A program made the position numbers and the translations under genes. Below the pieces are notes generated by a model that was not told where the DNA came from, ran no database searches, and saw only the letters and a list, made by a program, of their open reading frames with translations. A DNA stretch of 64,000 nt from Mesorhizobium sp. M2E.F.Ca.ET.219.01.1.1 (lineage in GTDB: Bacteria; Pseudomonadota; Alphaproteobacteria; Rhizobiales; Rhizobiaceae), in contig NZ_SADT02000004.1 in NCBI RefSeq assembly GCF_004016445.2, positions 310,001-374,000 on the forward strand, read 5' to 3'. Of the stretch, positions 22,808-32,860 are shown piece by piece (the stretch's first letter is position 1; every line of letters starts with the position of its first letter).

Positions 22808-25783
22808 TTAGAAAAAGCCCTTGCGCTGCCACCAGCCGGCGCGCTTTGGCTTGTCCTCGGCCTTGGCCTCGTCGGACACATTCGAGGATACAACGGGAAC
22901 AACCGGCGCGTCGATCGACTGCGGCTTGCGCCGCGTCGGATGGGCATTGGCGGCAGGCTCCGCCTCGGTCGCCGCGGGAGCGGCAGGTGCCGGCTCAGGA
23001 GCGGCAGGTGCCGGCTCCGGCTCAACCGCCACGGGCGCGACCTGAGCTTCCGCCACAGGTTCGGACACCGTCTCTGCCACGGCTTCCTCGGCGGCTTTCT
23101 TTGCGCGCGAACGGCGGGGCTTCTTCGGCTTTTCAACCGCCTCGGCATCGTCATTGGCCGCCGTGGGAGCGGCAGGCTGCTCGGGCGCGGCTGCGACCGC
23201 CGGCTCGCCGGCTGCGTCCTCGTCTTCCGCTGCTTCGTCCTCGACGTCGCCGACGACGGCCTCTGAAGCCTCGTCGTCACGGCGGTTGCGCTTGCCGCCG
23301 CGCTTGCCGCGCCGGCGCTTCTTGCCGGAAGCATCCTCGGCTGCGGCCACCACGGTCTCGCCACCGGCGGTCGCCTCCTGGGCTGCTTCTTCCGGTGCAT
23401 CCGCGGCATCGTCGCTGGTTTCGCCAGGTTCCGCCGGCGCAGCCGTGACATCCCCATTATGCTCGCGGTCGCGGTCCCTGCCGCCGCGCCGCCGCCGCCG
23501 CTTGCGACGCTTGCGATCACGGCCTTCGCCGTCCTCGGACCGCTGTTGGTGCTGGCCCTGCTGCTGCGGGTGGCGCGGCTGCTCGGCCTGCACCGCGACC
23601 TCTTCTTCTTCCTCGATGACGATCTCGTCCTCGGGCTCTTCCGGCTCGACATAGGCCGGCAGGCTGCGCACCTCGACGAAGCCTTCCGGCTTCTCGGCGA
23701 TGGCGCCGCGGAAGATCGCGTAATGCTGGGTGCCGAGTGTCTCGTCAGCCTCGATCGTGATCGTCAGGCCGAACCGGGCTTCGAGCTCAACCAGGTTGGC
23801 GCGTTTGTGGTTCAGCACATAAAGCGCCGTCGCGGCCGGCGTGCGCACGATGATGTGGCTGCGCGAATCCTTGAGCAGGAATTCCTCGATCGCCCGCACC
23901 ACCATCAGCGCCACGGAAGAATCGGAGCGCACATGGCCGGTGCCGCCGCAATGCGGGCAGGGCTTCATGGTCGATTCCAGCACGCTGGCGCGGATGCGCT
24001 GGCGCGACATTTCCATCAGGCCGAAATGCGAGATGCGGCCGACCTGGATACGGGCGCGGTCGTTCTTGAGGTGATCCTTCAGCCGCTTCTCGACGGAGCG
24101 GTTGTTGCGGTTCTCCTCCATGTCGATGAAGTCGATGACGATGAGACCGGCAAGGTCGCGGAGTCTCAACTGGCGCGCGACTTCCTCGGCCGCTTCCAGG
24201 TTGGTGTGGAGCGCGGTCTCCTCGATCGAATGCTCCTTGGTGGAGCGGCCGGAGTTGACGTCGATCGAGACCAGCGCCTCGGTCTGGTTGATGATGATGT
24301 AGCCGCCGCTCTTCAGTGTCACCTGCGGCTGCAGCATGCGGTCGAGCTGCGCCTCAATACCGTTGCGCACGAAGATCGGCGTGGTGTCGCGGTAGGGCTG
24401 AACCACCTTGGCATGGCTGGGCATCAGCATGCGCATGAAGTCCTTGGCCTCGCGGTAGCCGTCCTCGCCGGAGACCAGGATCTCGTCGATATCCTTGTTG
24501 TATAGGTCGCGCACCGAGCGCTTGATCAGGCTGCCTTCCTCATAGACCAGGGCAGGGGCGGATGACTGCAGCGTCAGGTTGCGGACATTTTCCCAAAGCC
24601 GCATCAGATATTCGTAGTCGCGCTTGATCTCGGCCTTGGTGCGGCTTTCGCCGGCGGTGCGCAGGATGACGCCCATGCCCTGCGGCACTTCGAGGTCGGC
24701 CACGACCTCCTTCAGGCGCTTGCGGTCCTGGGCGTTGGTGATCTTGCGCGAGATGCCGCCGCCGCGCGCGGTATTCGGCATCAGCACCGAATAGCGGCCG
24801 GCAAGCGAAAGATAGGTGGTGAGCGCCGCGCCCTTGTTGCCGCGCTCTTCCTTGACAACCTGCACCAGAAGGATCTGGCGGCGCTTGATGACTTCCTGGA
24901 TCTTGTACTGGCGGCGCACCGGCTTACGGCGGTTGCGGATTTCCTCGAGCGCGTCCTCGGCGCCGACCGATTCGACCTCGTGCTCGTCCGAATGCGAGGC
25001 CGAGACATCCTCCAGCATGCCGCGATCATTGTCGCTGGCGGCCGCTTCGCCGACCTGTTCGGGGCTAGCCTGCTCGGGCTGATCCGCCTGCGGGACTGCT
25101 TCAGAAATGACGTCGGCCTCGACGCTCGCGGCAATCGACGTCGGACCACCTTCGGAGGACTTGCCATCCTCCTCGCCTGTGGCGTCGTCGGCTTCGGCGT
25201 TGGATTGCTCAGCCGTTTCCGAGACCACTTCGACTTCAACGGCTTCATCGGAGGTTTCGGGGTTCTCGCCTGAAGCGTCGGCGGTCTCGCCGGCATCCCC
25301 GCTCGCGGCAGCCTCGGCCGTGGTTTCTTCGGCAACTGCGGGCTCAGCCGGGCTTTCCTCGTTTTCCGACGATGCGTGTCTGTGGTCGCTGCGGTCGCGG
25401 TTCTTGCCGCCGCGCCTGCGGTTGCGCCGGCCGCCGCGATCGCGCGCCTGCTGCTCTTCGCCGTTCTCCGCTTCCTCGTCGTCGTCGTCCTCGGCCTCCT
25501 GCGCTTCGGCGCGAAGCAGAGCCTGACGGTCCGCTACCGGGATCTGATAATAGTCGGGATGGATTTCACTGAAGGCGAGGAAACCGTGACGGTTGCCGCC
25601 ATACTCGACAAAGGCTGCCTGAAGGGAAGGTTCGACGCGGGTTACGCGGGCGAGGTAGATGTTTCCTTTGAGCTGCTTCTTGTCCTGGGATTCAAAGTCG
25701 AATTCTTCGATGCGGTTACCGCGAACGACGACAACGCGTGTTTCCTCCGGGTGGGAGGCGTCTATCAGCATCTTGTTGGGCAT
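22808..25783 (-). CDS. rne: Ribonuclease E (RNase E/G family)
   Basis: Endoribonuclease that initiates mRNA decay and rRNA/tRNA processing and scaffolds the degradosome. The 991 residues are: an S1 domain starting at about 36 but split by a roughly 210-residue acidic/basic low-complexity insert (about 95-300) before it resumes at RRQYKIQEVIKRRQ; the DNase I-like catalytic core with VSIDVNSGR and DFIDMEENRN; the zinc link CPHCGGTGH; a small domain; and an unstructured Ala/Glu/Arg-rich tail from about 700 ending AGWWQRKGFF. The split S1 domain is typical of alphaproteobacteria. Transcription ends at the terminator at 22746-22777. Confidence 0.97.
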   Translation of the reverse strand: MPNKMLIDASHPEETRVVVVRGNRIEEFDFESQDKKQLKGNIYLARVTRVEPSLQAAFVEYGGNRHGFLAFSEIHPDYYQIPVADRQALLRAEAQEAEDDDDEEAENGEEQQARDRGGRRNRRRGGKNRDRSDHRHASSENEESPAEPAVAEETTAEAAASGDAGETADASGENPETSDEAVEVEVVSETAEQSNAEADDATGEEDGKSSEGGPTSIAASVEADVISEAVPQADQPEQASPEQVGEAAASDNDRGMLEDVSASHSDEHEVESVGAEDALEEIRNRRKPVRRQYKIQEVIKRRQILLVQVVKEERGNKGAALTTYLSLAGRYSVLMPNTARGGGISRKITNAQDRKRLKEVVADLEVPQGMGVILRTAGESRTKAEIKRDYEYLMRLWENVRNLTLQSSAPALVYEEGSLIKRSVRDLYNKDIDEILVSGEDGYREAKDFMRMLMPSHAKVVQPYRDTTPIFVRNGIEAQLDRMLQPQVTLKSGGYIIINQTEALVSIDVNSGRSTKEHSIEETALHTNLEAAEEVARQLRLRDLAGLIVIDFIDMEENRNNRSVEKRLKDHLKNDRARIQVGRISHFGLMEMSRQRIRASVLESTMKPCPHCGGTGHVRSDSSVALMVVRAIEEFLLKDSRSHIIVRTPAATALYVLNHKRANLVELEARFGLTITIEADETLGTQHYAIFRGAIAEKPEGFVEVRSLPAYVEPEEPEDEIVIEEEEEVAVQAEQPRHPQQQGQHQQRSEDGEGRDRKRRKRRRRRGGRDRDREHNGDVTAAPAEPGETSDDAADAPEEAAQEATAGGETVVAAAEDASGKKRRRGKRGGKRNRRDDEASEAVVGDVEDEAAEDEDAAGEPAVAAAPEQPAAPTAANDDAEAVEKPKKPRRSRAKKAAEEAVAETVSEPVAEAQVAPVAVEPEPAPAAPEPAPAAPAATEAEPAANAHPTRRKPQSIDAPVVPVVSSNVSDEAKAEDKPKRAGWWQRKGFF

Positions 25784-26398
25784 TATCTTGTTTCCTGCCG
25801 GCAGCCGACGGCCGCAGCTGGCGTGGCAATGCCCGCCGCTGTGCGCCTGTATCTGTGTGCATGCCGGATAATTGAATGTCCGCTAGCCGCCGCTTGAGCG
25901 CAATGGCGGTGCGGCCCGCAGCCACTATGGCGCGGTTTGATGCGGACCTTTCCATGATTGCGCTTGAAGCCATCGGCACCCAGCAGACCTTTTGAACCAA
26001 AGCCCGGGCTGAGCCGGACCAGCTTGTTTGCTCACGAAGAGCCGGCACGGGGCAAACCCGGCCGTTTTCCTCACGCAAGCGATTCCCCCGCCACGGGAGC
26101 ACGCCTGCGAAAATCGTCGCGACCACCTGAGCCTGGAAGGATAACGGAGCCGCCTTTGCATCCGACCTTTGGCAGGAAACTGCTGAGGCGAGCGGTTCCA
26201 GGATTGCAGTGATCCAACGTCGCTTTTATGATTTGGCGGGATGGAAGGCAACCCCGATTTCGGATGCCGGCAAAAAGCGCTTCCGTTAGGGAAGGTGCCC
26301 TTCGTCTCGCCTCTGAAAGGCTTGGTTAACCTTCTCTGAATACCAATCGTTAATCGAATTGGCGGCCTGACTGGCACTCTGCGAGAAGACCGGGCGCA
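25784..26398. other. Long divergent intergenic region between rne and the amidase gene
   Basis: A 615 bp non-coding stretch. No credible frame was found in either direction; the long minus-strand frame crossing it is an artefact of the GC-rich genes beyond. RNase E genes in other bacteria carry long 5' untranslated regions through which the enzyme represses its own mRNA, and the length here fits that. Positions 26315-26365 (GGTTAACC, CGTTAATCG) are AT-rich and may hold the amidase promoter. Confidence 0.5.
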
Positions 26399-27676
26399 AT
26401 GCGTCAAACCGGGAGCGACGGACAAGAGATGGGACTTGCGGGCAGCGCGGACAAGAGAGGCGGGGCCGCGGCGCATTTCACGCGCATGGCCTGCGCCGCC
26501 TTGCTGCTGCTTTGTTTTGCGGCCGCCGCGCGCGCCGACGCCCTGCTTGGCGCGACCGGCTACAAGATGGCCGGCGACGCCACCAAGATGCGCATCGTCG
26601 TGAATTTCGACCGCGAGCCGGACGTCAAATGGTTTTTGTTGCGGGGCCCCAATCGCCTGGTCGTCGATCTGCCGCGAACGCGATTCGCGCTTGAGGCCAA
26701 GGATGTGAAGCCGCGTGGCCTTGTGCGGGCCGTCCGCTACGGCGATCAGGGGCACGGCTCGCGCCTGATCCTGACCGGCAAGGGTCCTTTCGCCGTCGAC
26801 AAGCTCGACGTGCTCAAGAATGACGACGGCACCGGCTACCGCATCGCCATCGATATGTCGGCCGCTTCCGAACGCGAGTTCGACGAGGCCCTCGCCAACC
26901 AGTCGCTGACCACCGGTTCGACGGTCTCCACCGAAAAAGGCGAGCGGGTCGGCACCGGGCCGGTCTCGGCGCCCGGCCATCGCTTCACGGTGGTGATCGA
27001 CCCCGGCCATGGCGGCGTCGATGGCGGCGCCGAGAGCTCCGCCGGCACGGTCGAGAAGGACGTCACGCTCGCTTTTGCCAAGGAATTGCGCGACAAGCTG
27101 GCCGCGGTCGGCAAATACGATGTCTTCATGACACGCGACGACGACGTGTATCTGGCGCTTGACGAGCGTGTGCGCATCGCGCGCCAGCACGAGGCGGACC
27201 TCTTGATCTCGATCCATGCCGATACGATTGCCGTCAAAGGTCTTCGCGGCGCCACCGTCTACACGCTGTCGGACAAGGCGTCCGATCCCGAGGCCCAGGC
27301 GCTCGCCGATCGCGAGAACCTGTCCGATCAGTTCGCGGGAATGAAGATCGAGGACGACAACAAGGAAGTCACCGACATCCTCATCGACCTGATCCGGCGG
27401 GAAACGCATGGCTTCTCGATGAGCTTCGCCCATACGCTGGTCGGCCAATTGTCGACCAGTGTCGGCCTCATCAACAATCCGCAACGCTCGGCCGGCTTCA
27501 AGGTGCTCAAGGCTCCGGACGTGCCGTCTGTTCTGGTCGAGCTTGGCTACCTGTCCAACAGCAAGGACGAGGCGCAGCTGCTCAACGCCGACTGGCGCGG
27601 CAAGGCGGCGCAAAGCATAACCAACGCGGTCGCCCTGTTTGCCGCGGCCAAGGCTGGAACGGCGACGGGCGGTTGA
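26399..27676 (+). CDS. N-acetylmuramoyl-L-alanine amidase (AmiC type, AMIN domain)
   Basis: Cleaves the amide between MurNAc and the stem peptide, needed to separate daughter cells. The 425 residues have a signal peptide (CAALLLLCFAAAARA, ending near 47), an N-terminal AMIN domain (about 48-140) for septal targeting, and a zinc Amidase_3 domain (about 195-415) with VVIDPGHGGVDGGAE (first zinc His), ISIHADT (His) and VELGYLSN (catalytic Glu). The start at 26399 is uncertain; an ATG at 26429 is an alternative. The PBP1a gene lies 231 bp downstream. Confidence 0.94.
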   Translation: MRQTGSDGQEMGLAGSADKRGGAAAHFTRMACAALLLLCFAAAARADALLGATGYKMAGDATKMRIVVNFDREPDVKWFLLRGPNRLVVDLPRTRFALEAKDVKPRGLVRAVRYGDQGHGSRLILTGKGPFAVDKLDVLKNDDGTGYRIAIDMSAASEREFDEALANQSLTTGSTVSTEKGERVGTGPVSAPGHRFTVVIDPGHGGVDGGAESSAGTVEKDVTLAFAKELRDKLAAVGKYDVFMTRDDDVYLALDERVRIARQHEADLLISIHADTIAVKGLRGATVYTLSDKASDPEAQALADRENLSDQFAGMKIEDDNKEVTDILIDLIRRETHGFSMSFAHTLVGQLSTSVGLINNPQRSAGFKVLKAPDVPSVLVELGYLSNSKDEAQLLNADWRGKAAQSITNAVALFAAAKAGTATGG

Positions 27677-27907
27677 CCGGCCGCGCCTGCTCACAACCAC
27701 CGGGCGTCTACAACCACAAGCAGCCGTTGCATGACGACAACACCCGGCGTTATTATTGAATAACCGAGTCCTCAAATTTCGCGCTGCCGTATTTTGTCCA
27801 CATGGTGGCGACATGGGTTTTTTGATTGCGGATTGGGACCGCCCCGGGAAGCTTGCGCGACTGTCGGCTTCGTTTAGGAAATTCCCGAACCTCGGACTGG
27901 AGCGGGT

Positions 27908-30364
27908 ATGATTCGTCTCATCGGCTATTTCTTTGGCATCGGCACGACGCTGGCGTTGCTGGTGGCGGCCGGCCTTGCCATCTATATCAGCCATGTCGCG
28001 AAGGACCTGCCCGACTACGAGGTTCTGGCCAAATACGAACCGCCGGTGACGACGCGCATTCATGCCTCCGACGGCTCGCTGATGGCGGAATATGCGCGTG
28101 AGCGGCGCCTTTATCTGCCGATCCAGGCCATCCCGGACCGCGTCAAGGCCGCCTTCATGTCGGCCGAGGACAAGAATTTCTACAACCACCCCGGCATCGA
28201 CGTCACCGGCCTCGGCCGCGCCATCATCGTCAACCTGCAGAACCTCGGCTCGGGCCGGCGCCAGGTCGGCGCCTCGACCATCACCCAGCAGGTGGCGAAG
28301 AACTTCCTGCTCACCTCGGATCAGACCTACGAGCGCAAGATCAAGGAGATGATCCTGGCCTTCCGCATCGAGCAGGCCTATTCCAAGGACCGCATCCTTG
28401 AACTCTATCTCAATGAAATCTTCTTCGGCTTCGGCGCTTATGGCGTCGCGGGCGCGGCGCTCACCTATTTCGACAAGTCGGTCAACGAGCTGACGGTCGC
28501 GGAAGCCGCCTATCTCGCCTCGCTGCCCAAGGGCCCGAACAATTATCATCCCTTCAAGCACGCGGACCGCGCGATCGAGCGCCGCAACTGGGTCATCGAC
28601 CAGATGGTCGAGAATGGCTACGTCACCCGCGAGGAGGGCGCCAAGGCCAAGGCTGAGCCGCTCGGCGTGACGCCGCGCCGCAATGGCTCCTATCTGTTTG
28701 CCGGCGAGTATTTCACCGAGGAAGTCCGCCGCCAGATCATCGCCCGCTACGGCGAGAACGCACTCTATGAGGGCGGCCTGTCGGTGCGCACCACGCTCGA
28801 TCCGAACATCCAGCTTATCGCCCGCAAGTCGCTGCAGAACGGCCTGCTCAAATACGACATGCTGCGCGGCTACCGCGGTCCGGTCACGCATGTCGACATT
28901 TCCGGCGACTGGGGCGTGCCGCTCGGCAACGTGAAGGGCCTCGAGGACGTGCCTGAATGGACGCTTGCCGTGGTGCTCGACAGTTCGGCGGACGGGCTGA
29001 CCATCGGCATCCAGCCGACGCGGCAGGTCTCCGGCGAGCTCGTCAAGGACCGCGTCCAGGGCACCGTCAGCAAGGACGACATGGGCTTCGCCATGCGCCA
29101 CTTCGTCAACGGCAAGTCCGTCAGGGCGAAGTCTCCGGCCGAGGTTCTTGAGCCCGGCGACGTCGTCTTCGTGCAGAAGAACGATGGCTCCGACAACACC
29201 TATATGCTGCGCCAGGTGCCCGAGGTCGAAGGCGGTCTCGTCGCCATGGATCCGCATACCGGCCGCGTGCTCGCCATGGTCGGCGGATTCTCCTATGCGC
29301 AGTCCGAGTTCAACCGCGCGACCCAGGCGATGCGGCAGCCCGGCTCCTCGTTCAAGCCGATTGTCTATTCGGCCGCGCTCGACAACGGCTATACGCCGGC
29401 CTCCGTGATCATGGACGGCCCGATCACCATCCAGAGCGGCAACACCACCTGGACGCCGAAGAACTATGACGGCACGGTCGCTGGCCCCGCCACCTTGCGC
29501 TCCGGCATCGAGAAGTCGCGCAACCTGATGACGGTGCGGCTTGCCAACGACATGGGCATGAAGCTGGTCGTGGAATATGCCGAGCGCTTCGGCGTCTACG
29601 ACCACCTGGCGCCCTATCTGCCGATGGCGCTGGGCTCCGGCGAGACGACCGTCATGCGCATGGTCTCGGCCTATTCGATCATGGCCAATGGCGGCAAATC
29701 GATCAAACCCTCGCTCATCGACCGCATCCAGGACCGGTACGGCAAGACGGTGTTCAAGCAGGATGAGCGCGGCTGCGAGGGCTGCAACGCCACCGAATGG
29801 AAGAACCAGCCCGAGCCGGAGCTGGTCGACAATTCCGAGCAGGTGCTCGATCCGATGACCGCCTACCAGATCACCTCGATGATGGAAGGCGTGGTCCAGC
29901 GCGGCACCGGCGCCACCATCGGCGAGCTCGGCCGCCACATCGCCGGCAAGACCGGCACCACCAATGACGAGAAGGACGCCTGGTTCATCGGCTTCACGCC
30001 AAACCTCGTCGTCGGTCTCTACATGGGCTACGACACGCCGCGCGGCCTCGGCAAGGGTGCCACGGGCGGCGGTCTCGCCGCGCCGATTTTCAAGGACTTC
30101 ATGCGCGTGGCGCTCGACGGCAAGCCGAACACCGACTTCCAGGTTCCGGACGGCATGAAACTCATCGCCATCAACCGCAAGACCGGCATGCGCGCCGCCG
30201 AGGGCGACCCCAACACCATCGTCGAGGCGTTCAAGCCCGGTACCGGCCCGGCCGACAGCTATTGGGTGATCGGCATGGGCGCGGATGGCTCCAATGGTTC
30301 GGGTGGCGCGCTGTCGCCACAAGCCAACCAGGCCATCCAGGACGGCGGCGGCGGGCTCTACTGA
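27908..30364 (+). CDS. mrcA: Penicillin-binding protein 1A, bifunctional
   Basis: Class A PBP that polymerises and cross-links peptidoglycan at the inner membrane. The 818 residues have an N-terminal membrane anchor (about 7-30), a GT51 transglycosylase domain (about 55-230, with the catalytic Glu in SAEDKNFYNHPG), an OB-like insert (about 330-420) and a transpeptidase domain with PGSSFKP (SxxK), SRN and KTGTTND (KTG box). A Cys pair (GCEGCNATEW) occurs in the transpeptidase region. The coupling with an upstream amidase gene is common in alphaproteobacteria. Confidence 0.97.
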   Translation: MIRLIGYFFGIGTTLALLVAAGLAIYISHVAKDLPDYEVLAKYEPPVTTRIHASDGSLMAEYARERRLYLPIQAIPDRVKAAFMSAEDKNFYNHPGIDVTGLGRAIIVNLQNLGSGRRQVGASTITQQVAKNFLLTSDQTYERKIKEMILAFRIEQAYSKDRILELYLNEIFFGFGAYGVAGAALTYFDKSVNELTVAEAAYLASLPKGPNNYHPFKHADRAIERRNWVIDQMVENGYVTREEGAKAKAEPLGVTPRRNGSYLFAGEYFTEEVRRQIIARYGENALYEGGLSVRTTLDPNIQLIARKSLQNGLLKYDMLRGYRGPVTHVDISGDWGVPLGNVKGLEDVPEWTLAVVLDSSADGLTIGIQPTRQVSGELVKDRVQGTVSKDDMGFAMRHFVNGKSVRAKSPAEVLEPGDVVFVQKNDGSDNTYMLRQVPEVEGGLVAMDPHTGRVLAMVGGFSYAQSEFNRATQAMRQPGSSFKPIVYSAALDNGYTPASVIMDGPITIQSGNTTWTPKNYDGTVAGPATLRSGIEKSRNLMTVRLANDMGMKLVVEYAERFGVYDHLAPYLPMALGSGETTVMRMVSAYSIMANGGKSIKPSLIDRIQDRYGKTVFKQDERGCEGCNATEWKNQPEPELVDNSEQVLDPMTAYQITSMMEGVVQRGTGATIGELGRHIAGKTGTTNDEKDAWFIGFTPNLVVGLYMGYDTPRGLGKGATGGGLAAPIFKDFMRVALDGKPNTDFQVPDGMKLIAINRKTGMRAAEGDPNTIVEAFKPGTGPADSYWVIGMGADGSNGSGGALSPQANQAIQDGGGGLY

Positions 30365-30407
30365 CGTCTCGATAGCTCTCGAATGGGCTGGCGTCTTATT
30401 CCTTGAC

Positions 30408-30450
30408 CGTGACCTTTTCCGAAAACCGGATTCCACTTTTCGGGGTCACG
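30408..30450 (+). repeat. Dispersed palindromic repeat, family C, copy 2
   Basis: Outer arms CGTGACC and GGTCACG, inner arms CCGAAAA and TTTTCGG. It lies between mrcA and prfB, 43 bp after the mrcA stop, and could act as an mRNA 3'-end stabiliser. Confidence 0.7.
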
Positions 30451-30548
30451 GTTGAGCCGGCCCATTTCGCTTTACAGGCGGCGATGCCGTGCCTATGTAT
30501 CGCGCCTAATCCGAAAAGACCGAAAAGAACAGGACCGAACGAAAAGCC

Positions 30549-31680
30549 ATGCGCGCGGAAACGCAAAACATTGTCGACGAGATCAGGCAGGCGATAACCC
30601 TGCTGAGGAGGCATCTTTGACTGGGATCAGGCTGTAAAGCGGCTTGAGTACCTGAATTCGCGCGCCGAGGATTCTAGCCTCTGGAATGATCCGATCGAAG
30701 CGCAGAAGCTGATGCGGGAGCGCCAGGAGCTGGAGGACGGCATCGCCGCCGTCAAGGGAATGACACAGGCGCTGGACGACAATATCGGCCTGATCGAGCT
30801 CGGCGAGGAAGAGGGCGACGACGGCATCATCGCGGAAGCCGAGGCTGCGCTGCGCTCGATGCAAGGCGAGGCCAAGGCCCGGCAGGTCGAGACGCTGCTC
30901 TCCGGCGAAGCCGACGCCAACGACACCTATCTCGAAATCCATGCCGGCGCGGGCGGTACCGAAAGCCAGGACTGGGCCTCGATGCTGCTGCGCATGTACA
31001 CGCGCTGGGCCGAGCGCCGCCGCTTCAAGGTCGAGGTGCTGGAAGTTCACGACGGCGAAGAGGCGGGCATCAAATCCGCAACCGTGCTGATCAAGGGTCA
31101 CAACGCCTATGGCTGGCTGAAGACCGAGTCCGGCGTCCACCGCCTGGTGCGCATTTCGCCTTACGACAGCAATGCGCGGCGTCACACCTCCTTCTCTAGT
31201 GTCTGGGTCTATCCTGTCGTCGACGACAAAATAGAGATCGATGTCTCGGAATCTGACGTGCGCATCGATACCTATCGCTCCTCCGGTTCCGGCGGCCAGC
31301 ACGTCAACACCACCGACTCGGCGGTCCGCATCACCCATCTCGCGACCGGCATCGCGGTTGCCTGCCAGGCCGAGCGCTCGCAGCACAAGAACCGCGCCAA
31401 GGCATGGGAAATGCTGCGCTCGCGCCTCTACGAGGAAGAGCTGAAGAAGCGCGAGGCGGTCGCCAACGCCACGGAGGCGTCGAAGAGCGACATCGGCTGG
31501 GGCCACCAGATCCGCTCCTACGTGCTGCAGCCCTATCAACTCGTGAAGGATCTGCGCACTGGGGTCGAAAGCACCTCGCCGTCGAGCGTGCTCGACGGCG
31601 ACCTAGACGAGTTCATGGAAGCCTCGCTCTCGCATCGCATCGAGGGCGGCGCGGGCGAAGCGGTGGCGGACCTCGAGTAG
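30549..31680 (+). CDS. prfB: Peptide chain release factor 2, programmed +1 frameshift
   Basis: Recognises UGA and UAA stop codons and releases the finished protein. Translation starts at 30549, reads 23 codons to CTT (30615-30617), then meets UGA (30618-30620). A +1 shift at this point continues as DWDQAVKRLEYLNSR, giving 376 residues. The GGQ catalytic motif is in GSGGQHVNTTDSAVRI; the codon-reading tripeptide is SPY (ISPYDSNARRHTSF) rather than the SPF of E. coli RF2. Because shifting competes with RF2 itself reading UGA, the protein level is self-regulating. The gene is written as one span; the base at 30618 is skipped. Confidence 0.97.
30606..30621 (+). promoter_or_regulatory. prfB recoding signal
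   Basis: AGGAGG (internal Shine-Dalgarno-like element, 30606-30611) then CAT CTT TGA C. This is the conserved slip site: the spacing between AGGAGG and CUU is 3 nt, and the UGA is followed by C, a poor termination context. Confidence 0.95.
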
Positions 31681-31705
31681 GGTTCCCGGCGCTGCACGAC
31701 GGAGG

Positions 31706-32116
31706 ATGCCGGTGACGCGCAAACTTACCGGGAAGTGTTTCTGCGGCGCCGTCCGCTATGAAGTGGCGGACGAATTCGTCTATGCCGCGAACTGCCACTG
31801 CTCCAACTGCCGGCGCACGACGGGGTCGGCGTTCAAGCCCTTCGCCGGCATCGAGCGCGGCAAGTTCCGTCTCACCGCGGGCGATGACAGGCTGCTGATT
31901 TTCGGCGACGAAAGCGGCCATGACGCGCATTGCGGCCGATGCGGCTCGCTGCTCTATTCGCTGGTCCGCGACGGTGCCTATGTCCATGTCGCCATGGGAA
32001 CCTTGGTCGACGATCCGAGCATACGGCCGACCGCGCACATCTTTGTCGGCTCCAAGGCGAAGTGGTTCACAATCGCCGACGACCTGCCGCAGTATGATGG
32101 GCATGTTCCCGGCTGA
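31706..32116 (+). CDS. GFA / CENP-V family zinc protein
   Basis: A 136-residue protein with the glutathione-dependent formaldehyde-activating enzyme (GFA) fold. Zinc-binding cysteines are visible in GKCFCGAVRY, NCHCSNCRR and HCGRCGSLLY, the full family set. The name comes from one studied member; most relatives are of unknown activity and may bind glutathione conjugates or act otherwise. A different GFA-fold gene lies 830 bp downstream on the same strand. Confidence 0.93.
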   Translation: MPVTRKLTGKCFCGAVRYEVADEFVYAANCHCSNCRRTTGSAFKPFAGIERGKFRLTAGDDRLLIFGDESGHDAHCGRCGSLLYSLVRDGAYVHVAMGTLVDDPSIRPTAHIFVGSKAKWFTIADDLPQYDGHVPG

Positions 32117-32401
32117 ACGTCCGGAACCAGCTTGAGCCGTTTCCCGTTGTCGGGCACCGGCACCGTGCGGCTAACTGGTCGTTAGCCAGGCCGGCACACG
32201 GTTCTGGATGGCAGAGGCTGGTGCAAAACGCCGCATCGCCGGTTGCTTGCGTCAGTCGAGGAATCAGCCCAGTTTTCGCACTGGGGTTAAAAGCATTTAT
32301 GGCCGGCTGCGGCTTATCTGCGACCGACGATCCGGCCACTGGGAAGATACGTTCCGGGAACGGGCAAGCGAAAACGCTTGATGCTCGAAAGGAACGCTTC
32401 G
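32117..32401. other. Intergenic region without a clear gene
   Basis: This 285 bp stretch between the first GFA gene and the secreted Cys-rich gene shows no credible frame or strong hairpin. GAAAGGAA at 32387-32394 is the likely ribosome binding site of the next gene. Confidence 0.4.
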
Positions 32402-32779
32402 ATGTCTGCTGCCATATCAAGATCGGCCCAAGCCGTTCGACCGGCTGGCCGACTTTTGTTCTCCCTGCTCGCAGTTGGGGCCATCTCGGTGCTGGCGCCG
32501 CCGGCCATCGCGCACGACGCCCAGCCGACGGCGGCCACGCCGCAAGGCTGGAAATACCCCTTTGCCTGCTGTGCCAACTTCGATTGCAAGGAAGTGCCGC
32601 AGTCATCGATCAGCGAGCGGCCCGAAGGCTATGTCATAAAAGGCACGGGCGAGGTGGTGGCCTACAGCGACAAGCGGGTCAAGAATTCGCCCGACGGCGA
32701 ATATCACTGGTGCGCGCATCAGGCCGGGCTCGACGCCGGCAAGACCATCTGCCTGTTCGTGCCGCCGCCCTCTTACTAG
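32402..32779 (+). CDS. Secreted Cys-containing protein of unknown function
   Basis: A 125-residue protein, family not recognised. Residues about 18-40 form a signal peptide (LLFSLLAVGAISVLAPPAIA) with probable cleavage near AIAHD. The mature part holds five Cys in CCANFDCKEV, YHWCAHQ and KTICLF, suggesting disulfides or metal binding in the periplasm. It ends VPPPSY. The ATG at 32402 follows AAAGGAACGCTTCG; ATG 32381 is a longer option. It sits between two GFA-fold genes on the same strand. Confidence 0.75.
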   Translation: MSAAISRSAQAVRPAGRLLFSLLAVGAISVLAPPAIAHDAQPTAATPQGWKYPFACCANFDCKEVPQSSISERPEGYVIKGTGEVVAYSDKRVKNSPDGEYHWCAHQAGLDAGKTICLFVPPPSY

Positions 32780-32860
32780 CCTTCGAGCGCGCCAGCATCT
32801 CTGCCGAAGCTGCTGACAGACAGTTGTCAGGACTGCTTCTTTATGTTGCCTTGCCGCCGA

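Noticed and set aside
25925..30436. A 1503-residue open frame on the minus strand across the amidase and PBP1a genes.
   Set aside because: It is antisense to two clearly conserved genes, has a low-complexity Asp/Arg/His/Gly composition with no domain, and arises because stop codons are rare in the mirrored frame of high-GC genes.
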